From: Paenibacillus nanensis
Lineage (GTDB): Bacteria; Bacillota; Bacilli; Paenibacillales; Paenibacillaceae
Length of the DNA: 64,000 nt
Reading direction: 5' to 3'
NCBI RefSeq assembly: GCF_003583765.1
Contig: NZ_QXQA01000014.1
Span: 123,867-187,866, forward strand
Positions 48,983 through 57,146 of the stretch are shown here, one piece after another. Position 1 is the stretch's first letter; every line of letters starts with the position of its first letter. Position numbers and translations under genes: made by a program. The notes under the pieces were generated by a model. That model made no database searches. It was not told the DNA's origin and saw nothing but the letters and a program-made list of their open reading frames with translations.

Positions 48983-50395
48983 ATGGAAAATTTGCTGCTT
49001 TGGGGAATTTCGATCATGACGTTCTACGCGTTTCTCCCTGGCCTCATCAGCCGCATCTTCGGTTTCCGCGTATTTAAAAAAGGGTTGGTAGAAAAGGAGA
49101 TCGCGCTTACGTTCGACGACGGGCCGGATCCCGTATATACCGCGCAGCTGCTTGATTTATTGGCTCGCTATAACGCGAAAGCGACTTTTTTTGTTGTAGG
49201 CTCGCACGCGGAAGGGCAAGAGAAGCTGCTTCAGCGTATGCAGGAAGAAGGACATACAATCGGTATTCATAATTATGTGCATAAATCGAATTGGGTTATG
49301 CGTCCAAGCACGGTAAGGCGCCAAATCGAACGGACCAACGAGGTGATCGAAAAGGCGGTCGGAACCAAAACGGTCTACTACAGGCCGCCATGGGGAATCG
49401 TCAATCTGTTTGACTATTCGAAGATGGGCCATATGCATATTATTTTATGGTCGGCGATGTTTGGCGATTGGCGGGTAAGGGTTGGCGCGGAACGATTGAA
49501 GCGCCGCATGCTGAAGAAGGTTAGACCGGGCGAAGTGCTGCTGCTGCATGATTGCGGCAACACGCTTGGAGCCGATGCGGATGCGCCTCGCAATATGTTG
49601 ATCGCGCTTGAGGCCTACTTGGAGGAAGCGGTCAAGAAAGGGTATTCTTTCGTAGGGATTGGTGAAATGATGAAGCTGACGGATAGCAATCGCGTCATGC
49701 GGCGCTCGATGTTCAAACGGATGCTCGTCTCCGCTTGGCTGTTATGGGAGCAGGCTTTCCATATCGTCTTCCGCTTGAAGAAGGTCGGGGACGGGGACAC
49801 GCCGGCATTCCATTATCGGGTAACGACCTATCATGGAGAGAAACGCGATTTCGGAGACGGCGGCAGCCTCGTGAAAGGCGATGCAATCGCCGAGCTTCAC
49901 TTCGATAACCGAATGCTGTCGGGAATTGCGGCGGAGTCGAAATCGCCGGTGGCAACCGGGATTCGGATGCTGCGGGAGGTGGAGCGGGCACTGCCTGTTC
50001 TCGCTGATCAACTGATGAGCGACCCGGAAGCCAAAGACGTAAAAGCGGTGTACGGCGTCACGATGATTCACCGCGGGGCGGACCGGCTCGGCTTTGAAAT
50101 ATTTCAGCTGCCGGAAGGCTTATTCGCGAAGTCGACCCGCATTTACTTAAAGCTGTTGCTTAAAGTGCTTACCAATTCAAAGCAATATAACAAGGAACGG
50201 AAGCGTAAAGACCGGAGCGAGGCTATTTCTCCTCGCATGGTATGCATGCCCGTTCAAAAGCTGTTTTCGTATGCTACGATACAATCGCGGATCGTGAAGG
50301 AAGAGATGGAGCGGGTTGCCGAGACGGTGGACCGCGTCTTGAGCGGAGCGGCAGACGACGCAGCGTCTATGGGGACGAAGACGACCGCCATCTAA
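48983..50395 (+). CDS. Polysaccharide deacetylase with C-terminal YkoP-like domain
   Basis: 470 residues. N-terminal hydrophobic anchor (LLLWGISIMTFYAFLPGLIS). NodB domain with motif 1 ALTFDDGPDP (Asp45, Asp46), metal-binding HNYVH (His96, His100), motif 3 VYYRPPWGIVNLFDY and the late VLLLHDCGN. From about residue 230 a second domain (YRVTTYHGEKRDFGDGGSLV, AELHFDNRMLSGIA) resembles YkoP. It likely removes acetyl groups from cell-wall glycan or a secondary polymer; the role of the second domain is unknown. ATG at 48983 has GGTGGGG eight bases upstream. Confidence 0.85.
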   Translation: MENLLLWGISIMTFYAFLPGLISRIFGFRVFKKGLVEKEIALTFDDGPDPVYTAQLLDLLARYNAKATFFVVGSHAEGQEKLLQRMQEEGHTIGIHNYVHKSNWVMRPSTVRRQIERTNEVIEKAVGTKTVYYRPPWGIVNLFDYSKMGHMHIILWSAMFGDWRVRVGAERLKRRMLKKVRPGEVLLLHDCGNTLGADADAPRNMLIALEAYLEEAVKKGYSFVGIGEMMKLTDSNRVMRRSMFKRMLVSAWLLWEQAFHIVFRLKKVGDGDTPAFHYRVTTYHGEKRDFGDGGSLVKGDAIAELHFDNRMLSGIAAESKSPVATGIRMLREVERALPVLADQLMSDPEAKDVKAVYGVTMIHRGADRLGFEIFQLPEGLFAKSTRIYLKLLLKVLTNSKQYNKERKRKDRSEAISPRMVCMPVQKLFSYATIQSRIVKEEMERVAETVDRVLSGAADDAASMGTKTTAI

Positions 50396-50408
50396 TCGAT
50401 CAATAAAT

Positions 50409-50452
50409 AAAAGCCGTTTTGCCAATCAATTGTGACTGGCAAAACGGCTTTT
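50409..50452. terminator. Bidirectional terminator between the deacetylase and ilvD
   Basis: AAAAGCCGTTTTGCCA pairs perfectly with TGGCAAAACGGCTTTT (16-base stem, 12-base loop), with A/T tails on both sides. Confidence 0.9.
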
Positions 50453-50492
50453 CTCGTTACTTTCCGCAATATCACACAAACGTCTTTCATGC

Positions 50493-50541
50493 GGGTGTCC
50501 AGAGGGACGCCCCCCTCGGGGCCATCCCTTGGAAGGGAGGG
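50493..50541. repeat. GC-rich double-hairpin element downstream of ilvD
   Basis: GGGTGTCCAGAGGGACGCCC is followed by CCCTCGGGGCCATCCCTTGG and AAGGGAGG. GAGGG...CCCTC and CCCTT-GG-AAGGG form two short hairpins. Its composition and compactness differ from surrounding DNA and from ordinary terminators, and the sequence looks like a dispersed intergenic element; only one copy is in the window. Confidence 0.4.
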
Positions 50542-50562
50542 TCGTAAGCGGGCTAGAAATCC

Positions 50563-52248
50563 TTACATCTTCATAACGCCGCCGGTGCTGGCGGATGTTA
50601 CGAGGTGCGCGTAACGAGCCAGGTAACCGCGTTTGATCTTAAGCTCGAAGCCCGGCCATTCGGCGCGGCGCTTCTCGAACTCTTCGTCGCTGATGAGCAG
50701 GTTCATCGTGCGGTTATTCATGTCGATCTCGACGATGTCGCCGTCGCGTACGAACGCGATAGGGCCGCCTTCGGCCGCTTCAGGAGAAGCGTGGCCGATG
50801 CTGATGCCGCGGGATGCGCCGGAGAAACGGCCGTCCGTTACAAGCGCAACCTTGGCGCCGAGACCCATGCCTACGATCTGTGACGTAGGAGCCAGCATTT
50901 CCGGCATGCCTGGTCCGCCTTTCGGTCCTTCGTAGCGGATGATCACGACGTGGCCTTCTTTAATTTTGCCGCCAGCGATGCCGGCAAGCGCATCGTCCTG
51001 GGAGTCGAAGCAGATCGCAGGGCCTTTATGGTAGCCGCCGACCGACTTGTCAACCGCGCCCGTCTTAATGATGGCGCCGTTAGGAGCCAGGTTGCCGAAC
51101 AGGACGGCTAGTCCGCCGCGCTCCGTGTGCGGGTTGTCGATCGGACGGATGACGTCGTAGTTCTTCACTTCGCAGCCTTCCACATTTTCGCGGAGCGTCT
51201 TGCCAGTTACGGTGATGCAATCGCCGTGCAAAGCGCCTTCCTTCTTGAACAGCTCGTTCAGAACCGCGCTTACGCCGCCGGCGTTGTGCACGTCCTCGAT
51301 ATGCCAGTCCGATGCCGGAGCGATTTTCGCCAAATGCGGCACGCGCTCGGCAACTTCGTTAATGCGCTCGATCGGATATTCGATACCTGCTTCGTGCGCG
51401 ATGGCGAGCGTATGAAGAACCGTGTTCGTAGAGCCGCCCATCGCCATGTCCACCGCGAACATGTTGTCGATCGCTTCTTTCGTCACGATGTCGCGCGGCT
51501 TCAGGTTCATCTCGATCAGCTTCATCAGCTGGCGAGCGGATTGTTTCACGAATTCTTTGCGTTCAGGGGAGACTGCCAGAATCGTACCGTTACCCGGCAG
51601 GGCAAGTCCCATTGCCTCCGCCAAGCAGTTCATGGAGTTTGCGGTAAACATGCCGGAGCAAGAGCCGCAAGTCGGACAGCCGTATTGCTCAAGCTCAAGC
51701 AGCTGCTCGTCGTTGATTTTGCCAGCCTGATGCGCGCCTACGCCCTCGAATACGCTGGAGAGGGAGATGGAGCGGCCATCGGATGTTTTGCCGGCCTTCA
51801 TCGGGCCGCCGCTGACCATAATGGTCGGGATATTAACGCGAAGCGCGCCCAGCATCATGCCCGGCGTGATCTTGTCGCAGTTCGGGATACATACCATGCC
51901 GTCGAACCAGTGCGCGTTAACGACCGTCTCGACGGAGTCCGCGATAATCTCGCGGCTTGCAAGGGAATAACGCATGCCGATATGTCCCATCGCGATGCCG
52001 TCGTCAACGCCGATCGTGTTGAATTCGAACGGAACGCCGCCTGCCTCGCGAATCGCTTCTTTCACTAGTTTACCGAACTCCTGCAGGTGAACATGACCTG
52101 GCACAATATCGATATAGGAGTTGCACACCGCGATAAACGGTTTGCCGAAATCTTCGTCCTTAACGCCCGCTGCGCGAAGCAAGCTGCGGTGCGGCGCACG
52201 GTCGAAGCCTTTTTTGATCATGTCAGAACGCATTCTTTTGGCCGCCAT
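50563..52248 (-). CDS. ilvD: Dihydroxy-acid dehydratase
   Basis: 561 residues. Fe-S enzyme of valine/isoleucine synthesis. Conserved cysteines are in IPNCDKITPGMMLGALRVNI and YGCPTCGSCSGMFTANSMNC (IlvD/Edd signatures), with the C-terminal LVTDGRFSGASRGISIGHAS and EAAEGGPIAFVRDGDIVEID. Monocistronic here, with no other ilv or leu gene nearby. GGGGG lies upstream of the ATG at a slightly long spacing. Confidence 0.96.
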   Translation of the reverse strand: MAAKRMRSDMIKKGFDRAPHRSLLRAAGVKDEDFGKPFIAVCNSYIDIVPGHVHLQEFGKLVKEAIREAGGVPFEFNTIGVDDGIAMGHIGMRYSLASREIIADSVETVVNAHWFDGMVCIPNCDKITPGMMLGALRVNIPTIMVSGGPMKAGKTSDGRSISLSSVFEGVGAHQAGKINDEQLLELEQYGCPTCGSCSGMFTANSMNCLAEAMGLALPGNGTILAVSPERKEFVKQSARQLMKLIEMNLKPRDIVTKEAIDNMFAVDMAMGGSTNTVLHTLAIAHEAGIEYPIERINEVAERVPHLAKIAPASDWHIEDVHNAGGVSAVLNELFKKEGALHGDCITVTGKTLRENVEGCEVKNYDVIRPIDNPHTERGGLAVLFGNLAPNGAIIKTGAVDKSVGGYHKGPAICFDSQDDALAGIAGGKIKEGHVVIIRYEGPKGGPGMPEMLAPTSQIVGMGLGAKVALVTDGRFSGASRGISIGHASPEAAEGGPIAFVRDGDIVEIDMNNRTMNLLISDEEFEKRRAEWPGFELKIKRGYLARYAHLVTSASTGGVMKM

Positions 52249-52399
52249 TAATGTAGTACCCCCTTAAAATTGCCGAAGCGTCAAACGTTACGGCGAGTAT
52301 GACTAATTTTCATGAATAATCTTAATCTTATCATAAATGGCCAACCGTTGGCTATACGAGGGAAGTCTCTTCCAGACTCGCGCCGGTTATTAAATAAAC

Positions 52400-52416
52400 C
52401 TTAAGAATGGCTTAAA
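52400..52416. promoter_or_regulatory. Direct-repeat box upstream of the response regulator gene
   Basis: CTTAAG-AATGG-CTTAAA: two hexamers 11 bases apart (one helical turn), the layout of OmpR/PhoP-type binding sites. The reverse-complement form recurs between the kinase and carboxypeptidase genes (54325-54341). It lies upstream of a weak promoter (TTACGT, N17, TATAGT at 52465). Confidence 0.55.
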
Positions 52417-52501
52417 CTTTGTGAAAATGAACCGCGCTTCGTTACGTTCGGTCTTCCGATCATGTATAGTAGAAGCATCGGAATGAAGGAGGATGACATC
52501 G

Positions 52502-53209
52502 TTGGAACGTCGCGTATTAATTGTGGACGATGAGCGGGAAATCGCGGAGCTTATCGAGATTTATTTGAAGAATGAAGGCTTTGAAACGGCTGTCGCTTTC
52601 GACGGGGAAGCGGCGCTTGAAATATTCGAACGGCAAGGCGCGGACTTGGTAATCCTGGACATTATGATGCCGAAGCTGGACGGACTGGAAGTGTGCAGAA
52701 GGCTGCGCAGAGATCATCATGTGCCGATTCTGATGGTAAGCGCAAAAACCGGCGATATGGACAAAATAATGGGACTGATGACGGGAGCGGACGATTATAT
52801 GGCAAAGCCGTTTAATCCGCTGGAGCTGCTTGCCCGCGTACGGTCGCTGCTACGCCGCTCATACCAGTACACCCGAACGGCCGAAACGGGAGCGGGCAAG
52901 GAAGGCGAGGGCAGGGAGCTGAGGCTAGGCGCGCTGCGCATCGACAAGCTCAGTCATTCCGCCGATGTGGACGGCAGACCGCTGCATCTGACTTCAACGG
53001 AATTTGGCATCCTTCACCTGCTGGCAAGCCAGCCCGGCAGGGTGTTCAGCGCCGAAGATATTTTTCAGCAGGTGTGGAAGGAGAAATATTTTGAATCGAA
53101 CAATACGGTAATGGTTCATATCAGCAAGCTGAGGGACAAGCTGGAGAAGGAGCTTGGCGAGAAGCTGATCGTAACCGTGTGGGGGGTTGGCTACAAGATT
53201 GAAGGATAA
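52502..53209 (+). CDS. OmpR/PhoB-family response regulator (VanR-like)
   Basis: 235 residues. Receiver domain with acidic pocket IVDDE (Asp9, Asp10), phospho-acceptor Asp53 in LVILDIMMPKLDG, and Lys in DDYMAKPFNP. C-terminal winged helix from about residue 140: LRIDKLSHSADVDGRPLHLT, RVFSAEDIFQQVWKEKYFES and TVWGVGYKIEG. TTG at 52502 is nine bases from AAGGAGG; the ATG at 52493 abuts it. Coupled to the following kinase gene. Confidence 0.9.
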   Translation: MERRVLIVDDEREIAELIEIYLKNEGFETAVAFDGEAALEIFERQGADLVILDIMMPKLDGLEVCRRLRRDHHVPILMVSAKTGDMDKIMGLMTGADDYMAKPFNPLELLARVRSLLRRSYQYTRTAETGAGKEGEGRELRLGALRIDKLSHSADVDGRPLHLTSTEFGILHLLASQPGRVFSAEDIFQQVWKEKYFESNNTVMVHISKLRDKLEKELGEKLIVTVWGVGYKIEG

Positions 53210-54329
53210 AGAGAACATCGTCTCCAAGCTGGTCTTCCGTGCCGTCCTCCATTTGGTTATTAGCGCTGTTCTGGCGTTAATAACGCTTGCGATCATATAC
53301 GTAGTTGCGATCTTTTTGTACAACGCGTCAAGCTTCTTTTATTTCCTGCGCGGCATCGGACTATTCTTCATCGAGAGAGTTCCGAGCGGGTTTGGGCTTA
53401 TTTTTATCTGGCTTGTTCTGTTCGTTATCTATTTTATCGCGCTGCAGTGGTTCCAATTCCGGACGCTCGGCCAGATTAATGATACGGTCAAGCTTATCGC
53501 GGATGGAAGGCTGAAGATGGATCATCAAGTCACCGTCAAGCGGGGCAATGTGTTCGGCGTCTTTGCCGATAACGTGAACCGGCTGTCCGAGCGGCTTCAT
53601 CTAGCGCTTGAGGAAGAGAGAAGAGCGGAGCAGGCGAAAAACGAGCTGATTACGAATGTCTCGCATGACCTGCGCACGCCGCTCACTTCCGTCGTCGGTT
53701 ATCTTGGACTGATCGAGCAAGACCGTTACCGGGATGAGGTCGAGCTTCGCCACTACGTCGCGATCGCTTATGAGAAGTCGCAGCACTTACATGAGCTCAT
53801 TAACGATCTGTTCGAATATACAAGAATGCGTCACGACACGATTGCGCTCAAGCTGGAGCCGATCAATCTCGTTGAAATGCTGGGGCAGCTGCTGGTTCAA
53901 TACCATATGCCGCTGCAGGAAGCCGGCATGAAGGGACAGCTTCAAAGCGCGGAGAACATGATTATGGTTCGCGCGGATGCCGCCAAGCTGGCCCGCGTAT
54001 TCGAGAACCTGATCTCGAACGCGATGGCTTACGGCAGAGAGGGCAGAAGGATCGACGTGACCGTTACGCTGCGCGAGGGCTGGGTGGCGGTAGACGTCGT
54101 GAATTACGGCGAGCCGATATCCGCCATAGATCTGCCCCATATCTTTGACCGGTTCTATCGGGCGGATAAATCGAGAACGAGGTGGGCCGGCGGATCGGGC
54201 CTGGGGCTTGCAATCTCCAAAAGCATAGTGGAGAAGCATCATGGCTTTATCGAGGCGTCAAGCAGCACGGAGCGGACGGTCTTCCGGGTGACGCTGCCGC
54301 TTTATAAAGAAGCGTCGCCAAAGGTTTAA
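53199..54329 (+). CDS. Sensor histidine kinase (VanS-like)
   Basis: 376 residues with two transmembrane helices (residues about 12-40 and 64-84) and a very short extracytoplasmic loop, so the stimulus is probably sensed at the membrane. HAMP-like linker, H-box ITNVSHDLRTPLTSVVGYLG (His156), N-box VFENLISNAMAYGR, G1 IFDRFYRADKSR and G2 GGSGLGLAISKSIVEKHHGF. TTG at 53199 lies inside the 3' end of the regulator gene, giving translational coupling. Its stop codon falls within a TTTAAG direct repeat. Confidence 0.9.
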   Translation: MKDKENIVSKLVFRAVLHLVISAVLALITLAIIYVVAIFLYNASSFFYFLRGIGLFFIERVPSGFGLIFIWLVLFVIYFIALQWFQFRTLGQINDTVKLIADGRLKMDHQVTVKRGNVFGVFADNVNRLSERLHLALEEERRAEQAKNELITNVSHDLRTPLTSVVGYLGLIEQDRYRDEVELRHYVAIAYEKSQHLHELINDLFEYTRMRHDTIALKLEPINLVEMLGQLLVQYHMPLQEAGMKGQLQSAENMIMVRADAAKLARVFENLISNAMAYGREGRRIDVTVTLREGWVAVDVVNYGEPISAIDLPHIFDRFYRADKSRTRWAGGSGLGLAISKSIVEKHHGFIEASSSTERTVFRVTLPLYKEASPKV

Positions 54330-54341
54330 GAAGGATTTAAG
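54325..54341. promoter_or_regulatory. Direct-repeat box upstream of the carboxypeptidase gene
   Basis: TTTAAG-AAGGA-TTTAAG, exact hexamers 11 bases apart; the reverse complement matches the box before the response regulator. A further CTTAAG lies at 54369 and a -10-like TATACT at 54385, suggesting a promoter controlled by the neighbouring regulator. Confidence 0.55.
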
Positions 54342-54430
54342 ATTTATTTATGAATGCGTTACAGTCTCCTTAAGTTTAGCTGCCTATACTCGAGAGAGAG
54401 GTTCAGCAACGAAAGGAGATTTTTTGTGTC

Positions 54431-55381
54431 ATGAAAACGGTGAAGGTGAGAACCCACTCTTCTTATAACGGTATTCGTATCGTATTTATTATGGTTATAG
54501 CAGCAGCCATTCTTTTCGGAGGGAAAACAATTCGGGAGCTTTGGCGCGGGGAGGAGCCGCAAATTGAGTCCGCGGCCGCCTTCCTGATCGATGCGGGAAC
54601 GGGTGAGGTGTTATACGAAAAAAATGCGGATGAGCCGCTGCCGCCGGCCAGCATGTCCAAAATGATGACGGAAGTGCTCGTGCTTGACTATGTGCATGAC
54701 GGGCGAATCCGGTGGAGCGATACGGTGATTCCGTCCGCCTATGCCGCGCAGGTTCCCGGCGCCCGAATGGGGATTATGGAAGGATACAGCTTAACGGTAA
54801 GGGAGCTGTTCGACGCAATGGCGATCTACTCCGCGAACGACGCGGCTGTGGCGCTGGCTGAGCATATCGCCGGGACGGAAGCCGCTTTTACAGCGATGAT
54901 GAATGAAAAAGCAAGAAGCATAGGCTTGTCGAAGGATGCGGTGTTCGGCAATGCGACGGGGTTAAGCCGGGATGATATCAGGGAGTACGAAGGCGCAGCG
55001 AGCGAACGCGATACGCTCCTTACGGCTAAAGATACGGCTCGGCTTGCGGGATATTTGATCGGCAAATATCCGGAGGTGCTGCAGATTACAAGCATGGGCA
55101 GCGTCAAAGTGTCTACGCAAGGACAAGCGCTTGCGGCGACCAACCAAATGCTTGCGGAAAAGCGGTTTGAATATCCGGGGAACGACGGCTTGAAAACGGG
55201 ATATACGCCGGACGCCGGTTATTGCTTCACAGGCACTGTGAAACAGGGCGGCCGGAGGCTGATCTCCGTTGTGATGGGAGCTGACAGCATGGACGCAAGA
55301 TTTATTGAAACGAAAAAGCTGTTCGAATACGGTCTTCATACCGGCGGAACCGGGGAGCTGAAAACCGCATTGGGTTATTAA
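54431..55381 (+). CDS. D-alanyl-D-alanine carboxypeptidase (S11, DacF/DacB type)
   Basis: 316 residues. N-terminal signal-anchor (IRIVFIMVIAAAILFGG) then the S11 catalytic motifs SMSK (Ser74, Lys77), SAN (134-136) and KTG in NDGLKTGYTPDAGYCFTG. It lacks the C-terminal amphipathic domain of DacA. Trims the terminal D-Ala of peptidoglycan stem peptides. Directly follows the VanRS-like pair and shares its repeat box, so it is a likely target gene. ATG follows AAAGGAG at a slightly long spacing. Confidence 0.92.
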   Translation: MKTVKVRTHSSYNGIRIVFIMVIAAAILFGGKTIRELWRGEEPQIESAAAFLIDAGTGEVLYEKNADEPLPPASMSKMMTEVLVLDYVHDGRIRWSDTVIPSAYAAQVPGARMGIMEGYSLTVRELFDAMAIYSANDAAVALAEHIAGTEAAFTAMMNEKARSIGLSKDAVFGNATGLSRDDIREYEGAASERDTLLTAKDTARLAGYLIGKYPEVLQITSMGSVKVSTQGQALAATNQMLAEKRFEYPGNDGLKTGYTPDAGYCFTGTVKQGGRRLISVVMGADSMDARFIETKKLFEYGLHTGGTGELKTALGY

Positions 55382-55423
55382 TTGAGACAAACATAACACA
55401 GGAAGTTAGTTGCACGAAACATT

Positions 55424-55461
55424 TAGACCTTATTTTAAAGAGTAGGGTCTATTATTTTTTG
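55424..55461 (+). terminator. Terminator of the carboxypeptidase gene
   Basis: TAGACCT pairs with AGGGTCTA (one bulge) followed by TTATTTTTT. Confidence 0.65.
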
Positions 55462-55544
55462 TATTCGTGTAATATAATATGACATATATGAAGCCTGGAG
55501 CTCGGGAAAGGTTCAAAATATTAGGGTAAAAGGAGGGCGCGGGA

Positions 55545-55853
55545 GTGGCGATATCGGAATCGGAGAAGAAACTGCTGTTAAAGCTGATTGCGGGGGATTT
55601 GGCGAAGAGCCGTCTGAAACGCGGCGTAAAGTTAAATTATGAGGAAAGCGTGGCCCTCATCACCTATGAAATAATAGATGGCGCTAGCGAAGGGTTGTCG
55701 GCCGAGCGGCTGATTGAGAGGGGCCGGAGCGTCCTGCGCAAGGATCAAGTCATGCGCGGCATCGCCGAGCAAATCAGCGAGTTAAAGGTGGAAGCGATCT
55801 TTCCAGACGGAGCGCAGTTGATTACGGTCCCGTCTCCCATCAGCGGAAATTAG
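55545..55853 (+). CDS. ureA: Urease gamma subunit-like protein, solitary
   Basis: 102 residues matching UreA end to end: ESEKKLLLKLIAGDLAKSRL, RGVKLNYEESVALITYEIID, VLRKDQVMRGIAEQISELKV and EAIFPDGAQLITVPSPI. GTG start follows AAAGGAGGG. Urease normally needs ureB, ureC and accessory genes immediately downstream; none is present here, and a terminator closes the gene. It may be a remnant that kept an intact frame, a subunit supplied to a urease encoded elsewhere, or a repurposed protein. Confidence 0.88.
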   Translation: MAISESEKKLLLKLIAGDLAKSRLKRGVKLNYEESVALITYEIIDGASEGLSAERLIERGRSVLRKDQVMRGIAEQISELKVEAIFPDGAQLITVPSPISGN

Positions 55854-55855
55854 TC

Positions 55856-55891
55856 AAAAGCCAACCGGCAAATAATAGCCGGTTGGCTTTT
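55856..55891. terminator. Terminator of the solitary ureA gene
   Basis: AAAAGCCAACCGGC pairs with GCCGGTTGGCTTTT (14-base perfect stem, 8-base loop); symmetric A/T tails allow action in both directions. Confidence 0.85.
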
Positions 55892-55907
55892 CTAGTGAGA
55901 ATGCGCA

Positions 55908-55937
55908 TTGACTGCCGGAAGGCGGCAAGTCTATACT
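55908..55937 (+). promoter_or_regulatory. Promoter with inverted repeat upstream of the second marR gene
   Basis: TTGACT, 18-base spacer, TATACT. The spacer is filled by an imperfect inverted repeat, ACTGCCG-GAAGG-CGGCAAGT, a position typical of MarR self-repression. Confidence 0.6.
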
Positions 55938-55984
55938 GTGGTCAGATAAGCGGGACTAAGGGCCCGGCTAAGGAGTGACATTGG

Positions 55985-56434
55985 ATGGATGCTTCGCAGC
56001 AGGATAGACTATCTTTGATGAAATCGCTGGACGAGTCGTTCCGTGAAGTACGTAAGCTGATTCTTGCGGAATGGAATAAAGAAAACGTGCATTCGCTCGG
56101 GATGACGCATGGCCGTATGCTGATCATTCTTGCCGAGCAGGGGCCGCAGAAAGCATCCAGCCTGGCGGAGAGCTTGCGCATAACGGGCGGCGGCGTCACC
56201 GGCATTACTGACCGGCTGATCGAGCTGGGGTATGTCACTAGGGAGCGGAGCGAGCAGGACCGCAGGGCCGTTGTGCTTAACCTGACAGATGAAGGGAAAG
56301 CTATGGTGCAGGCGATGATGGCCGTGCGTGAGAAAGTGATGAAGAAGCTGTTCCGCGGCATGAGTACGGAGGATATGACGGTAGCGCTGGAGCTGTTTAA
56401 AAAGATGAGCGCGAACATGCTTGGCGAGGAATAA
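55985..56434 (+). CDS. MarR-family transcriptional regulator
   Basis: 149 residues. Winged helix with QKASSLAESLRITGGGVTGI (recognition helix region) and wing VTRERSEQDRRAVVLNLTDE; dimerisation helices at both ends. No cysteines in the core, unlike the other MarR protein in this window. It is followed 29 bases later by the molybdo-oxidoreductase gene, which may be its target. ATG is preceded by AAGGAGTG. Confidence 0.88.
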   Translation: MDASQQDRLSLMKSLDESFREVRKLILAEWNKENVHSLGMTHGRMLIILAEQGPQKASSLAESLRITGGGVTGITDRLIELGYVTRERSEQDRRAVVLNLTDEGKAMVQAMMAVREKVMKKLFRGMSTEDMTVALELFKKMSANMLGEE

Positions 56435-56463
56435 AAAGCCAGTTTCAGAAAGGGTGGATACCG

Positions 56464-57135
56464 ATGAACGATAAGGCGGACCGTTTGAGGCGGCTGAAGC
56501 CGAAGCTGCCGGATGTGCCGGCTGAGCTGAGGCATCGGGTCCCGCCGGGACAGACCGTTACGGAACGATTTCCGATTCTGCATGAAGGAACGGTTCCGGC
56601 TTATGAGCTTAACAATTGGTCGCTTCGGCTATTCGGTGAGGTGGAGAAGGAGAGGAGCTTCTCTTTTCAGGAGCTGCTGGAGCTGCCGCAGGTCAAAATC
56701 GTATGCGATATTCATTGCGTAACCCGCTGGAGCAAGCTGGATACGGAATGGGAAGGCGTGCGTTTAGTGGATCTGCTGCCGCTTATCGGCGTCAAGCCGG
56801 AAGCGAAGCATGTGATGATTCATGCGGACCCGAATTATGAAACGAACGTGCCGCTGGAAGATTTAATGAGGGATAACGTCATCCTGGCGCATCGTTATAA
56901 CGGCGAGCCGCTGACGGATAAGCATGGCTGGCCGCTGCGCCTTATCGTGCCGCATCTTTATTTTTGGAAAAGCGCAAAATGGGTTAGAGGCATCGAATTG
57001 ATGCTCGAGAACAGGAACGGTTATTGGGAGCGCAACGGCTTCCACCATTACGCCGACCCGTTCAAGGAGCAGCGGTTCAGCGATGATGATTATGAAATGC
57101 CTATCGATGAATGGCTGTATGTAGATTATGATTAG
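56464..57135 (+). CDS. Sulfite-oxidase-like molybdopterin oxidoreductase (YuiH-like)
   Basis: 223 residues containing a single molybdopterin domain of the sulfite oxidase/MsrP superfamily. The Mo-ligand Cys is in VCDIHCVTRWSKLDTEWEGV; LRLIVPHLYFWKSAKWVRGI is the second conserved block. No signal peptide or haem domain is present, so it is probably cytoplasmic. Physiological substrate unknown. Cotranscription with the MarR gene is likely. Converges with the exonuclease gene. Confidence 0.87.
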   Translation: MNDKADRLRRLKPKLPDVPAELRHRVPPGQTVTERFPILHEGTVPAYELNNWSLRLFGEVEKERSFSFQELLELPQVKIVCDIHCVTRWSKLDTEWEGVRLVDLLPLIGVKPEAKHVMIHADPNYETNVPLEDLMRDNVILAHRYNGEPLTDKHGWPLRLIVPHLYFWKSAKWVRGIELMLENRNGYWERNGFHHYADPFKEQRFSDDDYEMPIDEWLYVDYD

Positions 57136-57146
57136 CGACTTGCCCC

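Noticed and set aside
52502..55381. Vancomycin-resistance cluster
   Set aside because: Only a VanRS-like pair and a serine D,D-carboxypeptidase are present; vanH, vanA-type ligase and vanX are absent.
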